Under the pieces are notes generated by a model. That model was not told the DNA's origin, searched no databases, and saw only the letters and a program-made list of their open reading frames with translations. From Cymbidium sinense (taxonomy: Eukaryota > Streptophyta > Magnoliopsida > Asparagales > Orchidaceae): 64,000 nucleotides of DNA. Shown in pieces: positions 13,542-27,619 of the stretch (position 1 is the first letter of the stretch; the number at the start of each line of letters is the position of its first letter). Location of the stretch: assembly GCA_021442155.1 (NCBI GenBank), contig CM038216.1, forward strand, positions 160,379,983 to 160,443,982, read 5' to 3'. Made by a program: the position numbers and the translations under genes.

Positions 13542-16225
13542 AATTATAAACATGAAAGTGAATTTATATAGGCCCAATTCTAATCAAGCTTTGTTAAGAT
13601 GGTGCCATGAAAATTCATTCAAGTAAAGAAATGAATTTTCAAATCAATGAAGATTTAATTGTTAAAACTCAACTTAAAAGAAAAACTTAATCTCAATCAC
13701 ATAGTTTATTGAAGATAAAAATTCAAACATTGGAAAAAATAAACTTATGAATTCAAGAACATCTTTAATACTCTTGGATGGTCCTATCCAGCCCCAATAA
13801 AGAAGTAAATGAAATGAAATAAAAGAAAAAGAAGGAAAATAATAATTATGAAAGGATGTTCATATCCATCATAAATTCAAAAGTGCAGAGTCTTTAGGAA
13901 TGTCATTTTGCCAATCCTAGATGACCTCTCTAAATTTTTGTTCTATTAAATGATGGAAAATAAATTAAAGTGTTGAATCATGCAATATGATCAATCACTC
14001 AAAATAAAGAATTGAACTACATCTAATTGTACAAACAAATGAATGCATCTAATCTCTTAGTAAATCTTGTATTTAGAAGAAATATTAAATGCAAAATTTC
14101 ACAAAGAATTGAAATGTTATCAAAATGTTAACAAAAAAAAAGAAAGAATAAAAGAACAAAATAAAGAAAGCAAATTAAAGGGATGGAAGGACTATATCCA
14201 AGAACAAAAGGATGAAGTCTGAAATTTCTAAACATGTGCATTTTAACCTTAAACACATCAAGATAAAGTGGTAGGGTTAGAAGTTAAGAATCACCCCTAC
14301 CTTAAAAATAATGAGATGCTTGAAACTTTATCATCATAGCTTTGCCATGTTGGGTGAGTTCATATGGGTTAAAGAGATAATGACTCTTCTTTTCAAGAAT
14401 CCTTATCCTTTGTATATCAAAGATTCAATTGAGAATATTATGATTCCATTACAAGTGACCTATAACCATAAAAAAAAGTTATGGAACCATAGAGCCATTT
14501 TTAAGTAGTCAGGGTCCTGACTTTCTCTTCAAAGGCAGTCTAACTTATTGAATGATTATTATTTAGATGCGTCTAGAGATCTATATAATTTTCAAGTTTA
14601 GGGTGAACCCCTAGAATTTGAATAGAAATCTAAATCCATAATTTTCAAACTAAAATAAATAAACCTCAAAAAAGAAAAAGTTGATTTACAATGGATATCA
14701 ATAATATAACTCTTTGATGAGTCAGATATTGATGACTTGAGTGAGCTATCCTTTGAGTTTAAAGACTACTTTATCTGAAAATAAATTAAAATAATCTCTA
14801 GATGTAGTGGTCTATAAACTTAAGCTTAATGCCATTTCAATAAGCTAAGTCCCTTGGCGACTGTATTCAAACTCCAAAAGAAAAGCAAAACTTTGCTAAA
14901 TTAATAGCTAGAAAATGATGGCTTTACATGAGAAGAAAATATTCTTCTTGGTTAAGTAACATTATTAGAACAAAAAAAAAAATGAAAATGAATGATAAAA
15001 AAAGAGAAAAAGATTAAATCCATGTGACCCACATCTTGGGACTAGGATAAAATATTTACCTTGAAAATGGGTTCATATTACCCATACTTCATTTCAAAAT
15101 CAAAAAGGCTTTCATGCATAGATTGTATCTTAAGAATAACTTATCTGAAAATTTTCAAATCAAATCAATTCTAGAAAAGAAAATTGAAAGCATATGATAT
15201 AACATTTAGAATCCTTACAAGAATGTTCTATTACATAATTGTATCATTCAGTCTCAAAATATTGGGACAATTTATCAAAAGGGTCATGATCAAGATTTCT
15301 TATAATCTCACTTTCAATTAAGTAGAGAGTTATATTGAAAATCTTGCCAAAAAGATGAATAAATGAAAAGAAAAAAATAAAAGAAACTTCAATGTGATGT
15401 GAAAAATAATCATATCACTATGTATTCAGTCTTGAAATATGTCTATAAAGTAAATTCAAGGACCTTGCAATAAAATTTAGAAGGTTCAAAAATACATAAA
15501 CAAGAAATTAATCAAAGCCATTTATGAAACATCATTTCATAAAATCTTTAAAAGAACAATAAACCAACTTAAGAAATTCAATTTCAAACTTATTGAGAGA
15601 ATCTGAATTTCTCTAATAAGTTAATCCTTTCAATTACCTTATTGAATAGGAAAAAAAGAATAAAATAAAAAATATGCATGAGAATCTAAGAGTTAGTTTA
15701 TCTTGATTGTCATTTACTTTAGAAAGCTTCAAAAGAATCTCTTGATCTTTATTAAATCTAAGAGAAAGCCTTATAAGTATTGATTCATGCCAACAAAATA
15801 AAAATGAAATATATGTCCAAACAAAAATAATAAGAAATTTCATTTAAGAAGCATTGGTTGACTTTGGTTCTTGCTGCCAAAGAACTACAAAATCACATGC
15901 AAGCTCAAAAAAGTAAAATTCTCAGGTTAGTATCCTATGATGTCTTGCCTGGAGTGAATTAGACATCTAGCATGGTTATATGTAACTTTGAGATAATAAA
16001 AGAAAGAAAATGATGAAATTTTATGCTTATGGATAGTAAAACACAAGTCCAAAATATACCCAAATCCTCTAAAAATATACTTCAAATCCTTGAAACCCTC
16101 TTCATTAAACTTCTTCATATGTAAGAAGAATTAGAGAAATCAAGAAATGGAAGCAAACCCTTCCACAACCTTAGACTAATCAAGTAAGGATTAAATCCAT
16201 TTGACTCTTTCTTATTAGTCGAAAA

Positions 16226-17400
16226 GACTTGAGGATTAGGAATTAAGTCACTATGACCCCATTTCCTCACTCATATCATTTATAGGTTAAAAGCAAGCTC
16301 TTTGTGGCACCTTTCCTATACATACCTTGAGTTGGGAGCAAGCCTTTTCTGGCACTCTTCTCATGTTTTTCTTATGAGTTTGGAGAAATCTTTTGTGCAC
16401 CATTCTCATAAATTCAGAGTAGGCATTTTATGGCATAATTCTTTCTTTCCTTAAGTTGGGAGTAAGCCCATTTATGGCACCCTTCTTATGACTTCCCATA
16501 GGTATGGAGCAAGCCTTTCATGACACCATTGTTATTATTTACATGATAGGATTAAGTCACTAAGATGACATCAATCCTTAAATCAACTAAAAAAAGTGAG
16601 GTTTAGGATCAAGTCATCAAAGACCCCTTGCCTCCACCCATGCTATTTAGGTTGGGTTAAGCCATTGAAGGCCCCTTCTTAATAGCTATCTAGAAAGAAA
16701 TAAGTCCCTGGTATACATTATTTCTAAAAGATAAGAATAAGAACAAGTCAAGAAGACCCCTTTCTTATCAAATAGGCTACTTAAGAACAAGTCATGAAGA
16801 CCCCTTTCTTGCCAAATAGGCTACTTAGGTCAGGAATAAGTTATGAAGACCTCTTTCCTATTAGCCAAAATCTAAGGTCTAGGAACAAGTCATTAAGACC
16901 CCTCTTCCTCATTATGGCTTCTCAAGTTGGAATAAGCAATTGAAGGCTCCTTCTTATTAGCCAATCATAAAATAGTAAGTCCTTTAACATGCATCCTTGT
17001 AAGGATAGAATAAATTCATTAAGACCCCTTTCTTTATTCTAAGGAATCAAAATAAGAAATTGTGGCCCCATTATAGACTACTCAAACCAAGAATTAAGTC
17101 TATGTGACCCTATTTAGTAATCAAAATGTTGAGGATTAGGATTAAGCTTCAAGCCCTTTCCATAACTTAGCTATTGGGTTGAAATCAAGTCTCTAAAGAC
17201 CCTTCCTAATAGCTAACCAAATAAGAGTAAACTTAGTGGTATCTTTCCCGGTTAAAACAATATGTAGTATGGATAGGAGTAAGTGTCCATTGGCATCCTT
17301 TCCAACAATTATTCTCGACAAGAGTAAGTCCATAAAGGCACTTTTTGAGTGATTGCATTGTGACCGACCATCACTTGGGCCCACTCTTAATGGCATACCT
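16226..17400 (+). repeat. Imperfect tandem array in the 3' untranslated part of the Tat-like element
   Basis: About 20 degenerate units, roughly 40-60 bases each. Two unit types are visible: one built on agcaagcc...tggcaccctt (mainly 16280-16540) and one on ggaacaagtca..aagacccctttctta (mainly 16600-17200). Units at about 16733, 16784, 16829 and 16876 are spaced 51, 45 and 47 bases apart. Tandem arrays between pol and the 3' LTR are a known feature of Ogre/Tat elements and can seed satellite DNA. Confidence 0.7.
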
Positions 17401-17533
17401 ATTCATCTTAGAACTTACTTAAAATAAAAAATCAAAATTCTAGAAATGAAACTCAACATTATGCTTATAATGTTGATCAATTCGGTCAACACTAATATGT
17501 GCAGTGTACTCTGACCGATCTACTACACATATT

Positions 17534-17544
17534 GGGGATCCATT
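17534..17544 (+). other. Polypurine tract before the 3' LTR
   Basis: ggggatccatt directly precedes TGTTGAACTC at 17545. A G-rich run at this point is where plus-strand DNA synthesis would be primed. Position is exactly right; the tract is short. Confidence 0.5.
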
Positions 17545-20500
17545 TGTTGAACTCATTTTTGGATGAGGTTAATATCATTATGAAAACAATAATTAGGATG
17601 ACCTAATCTCAGATAGGAATCTCCTATTTCAATGCTTAGGACACTATATATAGTGACCCAGGGAATCTTCCTTAGGTTTGACCTAGCCTAATTGGCTTAG
17701 GTGGAATCAACCCAATCTTCCAATTGGATTAAACAAAAATAAATCCAAACCAAATTGAAATCAAATTAAAATGAATGAATAAATCCAAAACTAAACCAAA
17801 ATCAAATCTAGTCAACAACTTAACATATGGTTTGACTTAAGTGGGTCCCACCAAGGCAACCCACCAAGAATTTGACCAAATTAAATCATTCCAAATGTTT
17901 CAAATAACAAAATAAATATGTTTGATTACAAATATAAAAAAATTTAATTCATTTAGGCATTAATTGGGTTAATTAATCCACTTAGTATAAATGAACCTAA
18001 ATGGGTCCTATTCAACCCAAATCAAATTGAAATCAATTCAATTTGATTACTCCAAATCATTTGAAAATGATAATTAAACATAATCCAACCCACCATTGTC
18101 TAATTTGGTCAAATTCATTTGACCCAAAGGAAACCCAAGCTAACCCATTGAATTTTGGATCAAATGGGTTCAAATTAAATCAATTAAAAATAAATGAATT
18201 AAACCCAAATCATACACATGTGATCAATCATGATTAGAGTTCAAACCCAATCTAATTGAGTCAAATTGATCAATTGAACCTAATTGGAATCAAAAACTTA
18301 ACCCATTTATTTTAAATGGGTTAAATGAAATGAAATTTAAAAAATGAATTAAAATTAAATGAATTAATTAAATCAAAACTAATTAATCATCAATAAAGAT
18401 GATTAATTCTTAAAAAAGGATTAAATTAAAATCAAACACTTTGAATCTAAATAGTGGTTTGATTCAATTTTCAAACCAAGTAAAATAGAATTTTGAACTC
18501 AAATCCATTGGAGTTTGGTATGGGAAACCACCTATTAAAAGACTTTGATGGTGATGTAATAAACCATAAAATAATAACAAATAAAAAAAATGGAATTAAG
18601 GAATTTAAAAATTCATAAAAAAAGAAGTAAATTTTCATCTCCTTATCTCATTCCATCTCAATTGGATGATTGCTAATCAAGGCCACCAAATCTAAAAGAA
18701 AACAAGACTTTGCTTTTCCAGGGAAGAAGCCAAGAGAAGAAAAGAAGAAGGAAAAAACTCATCAAGCAAGGAAAGCAAGCCATCCTTAATACACATAAGC
18801 ATATTCACAAATTAGGGGATTGAATCCACCCTTTTCAGCCTTACATCAAGGTCGGATTAACTTAATTCATAAAGGAGGCTCACCATCCTAACGAAGTGAG
18901 GGGAGCCTATTCCCTCCCTTTTTCATTTAAAATGTCCACCAAGGAAAGACATGAAGGAACCCTTCCCACCTCTCAAAGATCAAGAAGATGGCAATGAATG
19001 GAAATCCAGCCTCTCTCATGGAAAAATCTAATGGTTTCATTAAATTAAAGTTTCTAATACGTTATAGATCGAGGAACCTCAAACCAATCGCCACCCAAGA
19101 ATAAAAAATGACCAACATCGCTAGAAAATCAAATTGATGTTGGTCTAGAAATCAATCCATGAGAGGCCATCAAAATTTCAAATACACATTTGTCATGTCA
19201 AACAAAGCTAATAGAGTCATCCCATCATTGAATTGCCGAATCAAGGTATCCCTCACCAAGCCTCTATGCCACGGTCCTTTTCAAAAGGAATTTGATCTCA
19301 AATAAGCTATATGATGGTTAAATCAATCACTAAGTATTTGTAATTTAACTCAGGAAAAATCAAAATTGGAGAAAAGATAAATCCTCTCATAAATTATGGA
19401 TTAAATCATTAATTTATATTGGGATCAACCTTGATTTAGCCTGATAGATTAATTTAAACCAAGGAACAAAGATAATAAATTGGGACCATTTGTCCAAAGG
19501 ATCAACCCATTATTTTGATGCGATGCTTAGGGATCTATGTCCAAATCTTTGCCATCATCTCATTGAAAATGGTAAATCCCTCTAAATTAAAAAAATAATA
19601 AAAAACTAAAAAATTAAAAAATAAATATAAATAAAACAAAAAATGCAACTTCTATAGATTCATCTTGATGAGAATCCATTAAAATTAAAATCCCAATTAA
19701 TTTAGGGTATTTTAAATTAATTGGTTTAATCAAATTAATTAAACCCTAATTAATCTCAAACCATTAATCCAATTGAAATGAAACTTTAATTAAAATTGAT
19801 AAACACACCTACGAAACATTTTCATGAATTTTGAATGTAATTCATGAGAAATGAAATTTCAAATCCTAAACCTCAATTTTAATTAAATAGATTAATATTA
19901 AATAAAATAATTAAAGAAAATGATTCAAATAACCTTAAATCAACTTAATAAAGTCTAATGAACATTAAAACACTAATGAAACGCATTTAAACTTAATAAA
20001 TCACAAAATTACTTAATTATGTAATTAAATGAATTAAATAATTCAAATATTTAACCAAAAAATTAATTAAATCATAATAATCAACCAAATGTCCAAAAAT
20101 TATCAAGAAATTTAAGCACTTTTCAAAGAGGAATCAATGAAAAATGAAATCTCTAATAATATCTTCATTAAATTAGCCTAATTTAAGTTTTAAAAAATAA
20201 TTAAAACCTTACACTCTAATTATAAATCTAATCAAGATGAAACTTTGGAAATATGAAATGGCATGTAACCCCACTTGCAAAAATTTTTAAATCTAATTGA
20301 TCTTTGGATTGAGAAATTGGTGAATTTCCAAGTCTTAGGTCTATATTAATCAAATAATGAATAAAAATGTAATTAATTTATAAATTATGAAACAACTTGA
20401 ATTAATCTCAATAACATAAAACTCTTAGGATGTTTTAATATCTAAGTTAAAGAACTTGATCATTTTATAAGTTAATGAAATTAATGTCATATTAAGAGTA

Positions 20501-21560
20501 ATTTAATTAATAAATTCATAATCAAATAAACCTTTAATGAATCTTAGTCAAATTAATACAAACTAATGAACCTTAAATCTATAATCAAATTACCCTAAGA
20601 ATGAATTCAAATCTTAGCCTCAATGCCTTATATTAATATAAACCAAAATCAAATAACCTAAAACACCAAGTCAAACTAAATCAAATGAAATAAGTGAAAT
20701 AATTTAAATGAAATGAACTAATTCAAATAAAATCAAATGAAATAATTCAATCAAATAAAATTAAAATTAAATCAAATCAATTTCAAAGAAAGAAATGAAA
20801 CATCAATCATAATTCAAAAGACTAAATGAAATCAAAAATTAATTAAGATACTTAATCTTAGTTAGACCTTTAGATGAATCTTCATTTTAGATAATGATTT
20901 CATTCTATTATTAGACATTGAATAGAAGTTCCACCCAAAATGAGATAATATCTTTCATTCTTGAAAACCTAAATTATTTAACCAAAATAAAATAAACCTA
21001 AAAAATGAAAATAAATTACTAAATCATTTGAATTGAAACACCCAAAGATAAAATTCAAACAAACTCAAAACTCCAAATTGAAACTCAAACTAAAGAGGCC
21101 TAGCAAAGTCTCACAAAAGCTTATCTTCTTCACACTAGATCAAGTCAACTGACTTAAATTAGGATTCTCGGATTCTTTATGTTTGGATGTCTGTGATGAT
21201 GTGGTTCACATATCTTTGTGGTGTACTATTTTAGATTGCATGTCTAGGATTGTTTGCTCGTTAGATTGGATCATAGGATGTTCTTTTTAGATCTAACATT
21301 ATCTTATGTAGAGGGCTATGCTAAAAAAGATTGTTATCATAAATAAAATTTAAAATGCTATTTTCTTATAATTGTGCTTAAAAGCTTAGCCCATGTGAGG
21401 GCTGACAAGAATAATGGTCTGTATGTTTGTAAAATATAACCGATGTGCAATTTGTATTTTGTCGACATTTGTTTTGTAAGGTTTAGAATTAATTTTGAAA
21501 TCAAAATATAAATTGAGCTTAGAATTAGATTAGATCATGGGGTCTAGGATTAGTTGTACA

Positions 21561-23676
21561 TCGAGACACTATAGCACCCAAGAGGGAGTGGTGAATTGGG
21601 TAATATTAAAATTTTCAAAACTTAAATTTTAATTTTTAAATAGAAAATTAGATTTTGATTTTATAATGATAAGATATAATTCTAAATGCAGCAAAAATAA
21701 AAATACAATAAAGTAAATAGAGATAAGAGGCACACAATTTTTACATGGTTCGGCCAAACCCCAAAACCATCCTACCCTAGCCACCCCTGGCTAGGAATCC
21801 ACTAAATGAAAAATGGTTTACAAAAGTACTCTATAACTGGAGTACAACCCCTACAACAATATGTACTCTCCTACAAAGGGGCGAGTACAACCCCAAAATA
21901 AATTTTACAACATAAAAAAAATACAAAATAATAAATTTTGATAAAGTAAATCTCTCACAAATATACCAAGCAATCAAATTCAAAAAGTGATCTCACAACT
22001 TATAAATGATCACTTTACAACTTAAATTTTAAGGCAAAATGCTCACTTAATAAAAAAAATAAATATCTTAAAGTGATCTTACTAGGATGTTTATGTTATT
22101 ATAATTTGTAGAATAATAAAATGATTTCAAAATAAATTCAATATTCTTTTCATAATAAAATAAATTTCAGCAAGAATAATTTATTTTAACCAAAAGATTC
22201 TTTCAATTAATGATAATGATCACAAAATAAAAAAATAAGTATATGATAGATCTAAGTTGGTTAGTAAGCTTTAATTAAAAGAGAGATCTAGCAAATATGA
22301 AAATAATTTCAGCACAATAATTTATTTTAAAATGCTTAAAATATACTTCTAAAATAGATCTAAGAATAAATGATCTTTCAAAATAAGACCAAAGAAGAAA
22401 TATTTCAAGAAACCAAAAGAAATTTGTATTAAAAAATTTCAGCAAGTTGAAATAGATCCTACAAATTATCACAAAAGTTTTTCACAAAAAAAAATGATTG
22501 AGAAACTTTGATGTGAAAACCAATGTCCAAAGACTAATCCACCAAAAGTATAAATTAGAAAGAAGAAATAGATGGTGAAAATAGCATGAACAACTAAAAG
22601 TATTAAGATCAAGAAAACAAACTCAAGTAATTTAAAAGGCTTGCTTAGTTGAAGATGTTGAAGCTTCCAAACCAAGGATTTGATCTTGCAATATTTGGAG
22701 AACACTTGGAAGGAACATCTAAGAATTTTCTCTTAGATTTGCTGGAGAGATTTTGAATTTTGAATGAGGGATGCTTTCATGAAGAGAATGAGGGCTATTT
22801 ATAGGCAAGAAGGTCATTTTAAAAATTATTTCAAAGAAATATATTATACAAACCTCATGTTATCATGTGATAATTTAATATTCAATAAAAATATATAATT
22901 TATATTAAATAAATATTAAATTTAGCAGCAAAATTCAGCTATTCACATGGAAAGTCAAAATAATCAAATGTAGCTCTTAATATATTCAAAGCATGTAGCA
23001 TGCATTCATTATTAAAATCAGCTAATGTTTAAAAAATCATAATAAATTCAATTTTAATCAAAGTGGGTCATGTAACCACTTATTAAAGGAAAAATCCAAG
23101 GAATGATGGAGATAAAATCAGATATGAATTCCTTGATTAAAAATGACTTTGGCTAAAATACAAAATTTTATATATTTTTGTTAATTTTGACATGTGACAT
23201 TTAAATATTATGATATAATTTATATATAATCATACATATGTTAGTTATCATATAACCAGTAAATTAAATTAAAATATAATTATATTAAAAGTAAATAAAA
23301 TAATTATACTTAATAGTTATGATCATTTATTATTTGACAATTTTAAATGCTATGTATGAAACATATAATTGAATGTTAATTAAATAAAGATTTATATAAA
23401 TTAACCTCATTAAAATAATATGTTAAGTTGTGAGCAAATTGATTCATGCCAATGAACTCATATGAATAGTCATATAACCTAAAATCATATGAGCTTCACA
23501 TTATCCCTTTCATTCTCTTTATTCTTGCAATTTCTTCAAACATATTTGTGAGATGTATTGGATATGTAATTAGCAATTGATATATCAAACACATAAAATA
23601 TTCATTAGAACATTCAAGCATTTGTTTGTTATCATCAAAATTAATCAAATTGAACATGAGGCTCATTAAGCCAACA
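21561..23676 (-). repeat. 3' LTR of the copia element (2.1 kb)
   Basis: On the minus strand it runs from TGTTGGCTTAATGAGCC to GTGCTATAGTGTCTC. It contains the block acatggttcggcc (21745) seen in many plant copia LTRs, and a TATA box. It is 31 bases longer than the 5' LTR because of indels. Confidence 0.88.
22796..22803 (-). promoter_or_regulatory. TATA box in copia 3' LTR
   Basis: Minus strand reads CCTATAAATAGCCCTC, a textbook plant TATA box. The same site is present in the other LTR at 29815. Confidence 0.7.
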
Positions 23677-23692
23677 ATCTCCCCTTTTGATG
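23677..23692 (-). other. Polypurine tract of the copia element
   Basis: Minus strand reads catcaaaaggggagat directly before the LTR start TGTTGG. A second purine block with the same core, caaaaggggagaag, lies at about 23865-23880, between pol and the tract; this duplicated layout is common in SIRE-like elements. Confidence 0.8.
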
Positions 23693-23909
23693 ATGACAAA
23701 CTAATGTTGGTATTGATTTTGATGAAGGTGCAAATTGACCTTCCATTATAGTTTTTGAAAAAAATTCTATTAAAAAAAATTTATGCATAAGAGATGAATA
23801 ATGTTGCTCCCCCTAAATGTATGCATTAAAATAGACTTAATATTAACCAACATTTTACTCTTCTCCCCTTTTGACAACATCAAAAAGTCAGAACAAACTA
23901 TATACAATT

Positions 23910-26870
23910 TTAAATATTAGGATCTAACATTCCAAGCATGCATCTTAAAGTACAAAAATGTTCTTCTGGTAAGGGTTTTGTAAAAATATCTGTAATTTGT
24001 AAATTGGTGCTAATAAAATTAATATTAACATCACCTTTCAAAACATGATCCCTAATAAAATGATGTCTAATTTCTATATGCTTGGTTCATGAGTCGGATA
24101 GGATTTTAGTCAAACTAATAGCACTAGTATTGTCACACTAACTAGAATGTGATCTTGCTTAATACTTCTAATTGTTGCTTTAACCAAAGGACTGAGCAAC
24201 AAACTAGACTATGTACTCGCCTCAGTGGATAAAGCTACAATTTTGTTTCCTAGATGACCAAGACACAAGTGATGATCCTAAAAATGACATGTACCGGATG
24301 TCTTTTTTCTATCTACTTTGCATCCTACAAATCAGCATCGAATAAGCAACCAAATCACATGATAAAGAATTTTAGGATACCATAAACCTAACCTAGTAGT
24401 GCCTATCAAATAAAGATACGCTTGACTGCTATTAAATGAGATTCTTTGGTTGGCCTAAAATGAGCACACAAACAAACAAAGAAACATAATATCGCCTACT
24501 AGCAAAGAAGGTATAAAAGTGAACCTATCATACTCCTATAAAGTTTTTGATCAAGATTTTCTAATTCATCTAAATCCAATTTTATAGATGGGCTCATAGG
24601 AGTTTTACTAGATTTAAATCTTTTCATGTCAAACCTCTCAAGAATTCATTTATATACTTAGTTTGATAGATGAATGTGCCATTTTCTTGTTGCTTCACTT
24701 GAAGACCTAAGAAAAAATTAAGTTCTCCCATCATACTCATTTCAAACTCTTTAGACATCAAAGATGAGAACTCATGGCATAAAGATTCATTTGTACTTCC
24801 AAATAATATATCACATACATACACTTGTACCACAATCAAATCATCATCTATGCTCTTAAGGAATAAGGTGGTATCTACTCTACCCTTTCTAAATCCATGA
24901 TCTATCAAAAGTTACTTAACCTATCATACCAAGCACGAGAGCCTATTTTAAACCAAATAAAGCTTTCTTTAATTTATACACACGATTTGGATAATCAAGG
25001 CTCTCAAATCAAGGTGGTTGCTCTACAAATACATCTTGGTCAATAAATCCATTCAAAAATGCACTCTTGACATCCATTTGAAAAAGTTTAAAATCCCTAA
25101 AACAAGCATAAGCAAGGAGTAACCTGATAGCTTCTAGTCTTGCTACGGGTGCAAAAGATTCTTCAAAATCTATACCTTCAACTTGTGTGTACCCTTGTGC
25201 AACTAACCTAGCTTTATTTCTAACAATACAACCTAATCATCTAGCTTATTCCTAAAGACCCATTTTGTTCCAATGACATTTTGATCTTGGGGTCTTGGGA
25301 CTAATTCCCAAACATCATTTCTTACAAATTGATTCAACTCCTCTTCCATAGAATAATCCAAAATTATCATTTAATGCTTCTTCTAAATTTTTAGGTTCAA
25401 CCTGATAAAAAATGTTGAATGATCTACAACTTCTACTATGTCTTCTAGTCATAACTCCTTTTGAAGGATCTCCTATAATTAGTTCCTTTGGATGATTTTT
25501 ATTATATTTCCATTCTTTAGGCAATGAATCATCCATATTATCTTCTAAAGATATTTTCTTAAAGTTATCAATCTCTTCATCAATCACTTCATTTCTAATA
25601 GGATCAATTAAATTTTCATCAAAAAATAACATGTATTGATTCTTCTACAATCATTTTCTTTTATTGTAAACTCTATAAGCTCTACTAGAAAGAGTATCCT
25701 AAGAAAATACCATCATCGATTTGCAATCAAACTTACCTAAATGATCTTTTCCATTATTCAAAATAAAGCATTTACATCCAAATACATGAAAGTGTTCAAT
25801 CTTAGGCTTCTTTCCAAAAAACAATTCATAGGGTGTCTTCTTCAAAATTGGTCTAAAATAGATCCTATTCATTACATAACATGCAAGTATTTACTCGCCC
25901 AAAAAATATTTTGGCAATTTATACTCATCAAGCATAGATCTACTTAATTCAATTAATATTCTATTTTTCTCTCTACTACTCCATTTTGTTGGGAGTTCTA
26001 GGTGCAAAAAAAATTATGTCTAATCCCATGTTCATCACAATAATCCTCAAATAATTTATTTTCAAAGCCACCATGATCGGTTTGAACCCTATTAATCAAA
26101 AGGCCTTGTTCTCTTTGAATATATTTAGAAAACTTTCTAAACTCACCAAAACATCATCCTTGTAAGTTACAAATAAAACCCAAGTATATCTAGATATATC
26201 ATCAACAATCACAAAACCATAATTTTTTCCAGCTAAGCTAGTGGTGCTAATAGACCAAATAATTTCATGTGCAATAATTCTAGAGGTCCAGAAGTAGAAA
26301 CAATATTTTTACTTTTAAATAAGCTTCTAGAATGCTTACCATGAATACATGCATCACAAATATAGTTTGAATGAAAATTTAATTTAGGCAAACCAACTAC
26401 TAAATCAAGTTTAGCAATTTTATTAAGTGTGTGCATGTTAATATGACATAGTCTCCTATGCCATAACCATATATCATCATGAGTGCTTTTAAAACAAAGT
26501 AAATTTAAATTCACATCATGAAAGCTATCTAAATCAATGACATAAATATTTTTGTATCTTTTCCTACTAAAAAAACATTTTCATTATTTTTTATACAATA
26601 TGATGCATGGAATACTACATTCAAACCTTTATCACATAATTGACTAATAGAAATTAAATTATGTTTTAATCCTTCTACTAGAAAACTTTATCTAAAGTGA
26701 TAGAATTCTTACAAATAGAACCAATGCCAATGATCTTTCCTTTGCATTATCTCCATATGTAACAAATCCTCCATCACTTGATTCTAAAGTTGTGAATTTA
26801 TCTTTATCTCCTGTCATATGTCTTGAACATCCACTGTCCAAGTACCACATGCCTTCTTTGATTTTGCTTT
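23910..26870 (-). pseudogene. copia pol remnant: protease, integrase, reverse transcriptase, RNase H
   Basis: From 26860 down to 23910 on the minus strand. Protease: [18 protein letters not shown] near 26805-26850, with the catalytic D-S-G intact. Integrase zinc domain: WLWHRRLCHINMH...CDACIHGKH (26290-26470), an HHCC site. Integrase core: IVDDISRYTWVLF near 26160-26225, with the first catalytic Asp. Reverse transcriptase: fragments from 25300 down; the YVDD box reads YVCDILFGSTN (about 24800), so one catalytic Asp is lost. RNase H end: TDIFTKPLPEEHFCTLR, then a stop at 23910-23912. These blocks are in different frames, split by several indels and stops. Product would be the polyprotein enzymes of reverse transcription and integration; none can be made. 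Confidence 0.88.
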
Positions 26871-27619
26871 GAAGGCATTCCTACAAAATAAACTCACATG
26901 TTAACTTTTGGAACCCAAACATGTTTGGGTCCACATTCTAAATTTGAAGTAAGATATTTAGCATGCATGGTTTGTGTAGTTTGTACCTTTTGGTACCCAT
27001 ACATAAGATGATTGCTTAGTATTTTGTATTTCATAGCAATCAAATGAAATATGCCCTTTTATCAATAGTTGCACCAAACATTAGTGTTTGCATATGATTT
27101 AGAATGATAATTATAAGGTATATGAGTGGGATGTATGATGCAAATAATTTTTTATTAAATGTTTTTCTTGAGTATTATAATGAACTTGTGATTTTAAACA
27201 TAATTCTAATCTTGCTTTTAATAAGATATTCTCTCTTCAAGTTTACCTACAACAATAAGGAACAATTTAATAAAGAAGTATTTTTACTTTTTAAATTATC
27301 ACTATTTTTTAAATCACAAAATGCATATCTAAATTTTATGTTCTTTTCTAAGGTTTTGTATTTTCTTTTTTAATTTTTATATTCAATAACTAAATCATTA
27401 AAAGCATCATCTAATTCATCATAAGATATATCATTACATACCTCTTGAGAATCTAAGTCGATTCTCCATTTGCCATAAGACATATGTTGACCTCTTCATC
27501 GATGAGCTAAGTACTTGATTCATTTGAATCTGATTGGCCCATAAAGTCGTCTTCTTCTTCTTATGGTACTTTTTCTCCTTCATATTTTTTCTTTTGTTTA
27601 CATCAATTTCTTTTTCTTT

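Larger units (their letters stand above)
11485..17544 (+). pseudogene. Decayed internal region (gag-pol) of the Tat-like element
   Basis: No frame longer than about 100 codons survives. The only readable protein signature is LIDPGASVNI at 13512-13541, the D-x-G-A active-site loop of a retroviral-type aspartic protease as found in gypsy polyproteins; the frame runs into a stop ten codons later. Upstream, lysine- and glutamate-rich, A-rich DNA (11700-13450) is where gag would lie. Downstream (13560-16200) reverse transcriptase, RNase H and integrase would be expected, but no motif could be read on either strand. The 3' part is a tandem array (16226-17400). Heavy decay agrees with the age implied by the two insertions in its 3' LTR. 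Confidence 0.55.

Noticed and set aside
16226..17400. CRISPR-like array of spaced repeats
   Set aside because: Units are degenerate and contiguous, without constant repeats and unique spacers; eukaryotic retrotransposon context.
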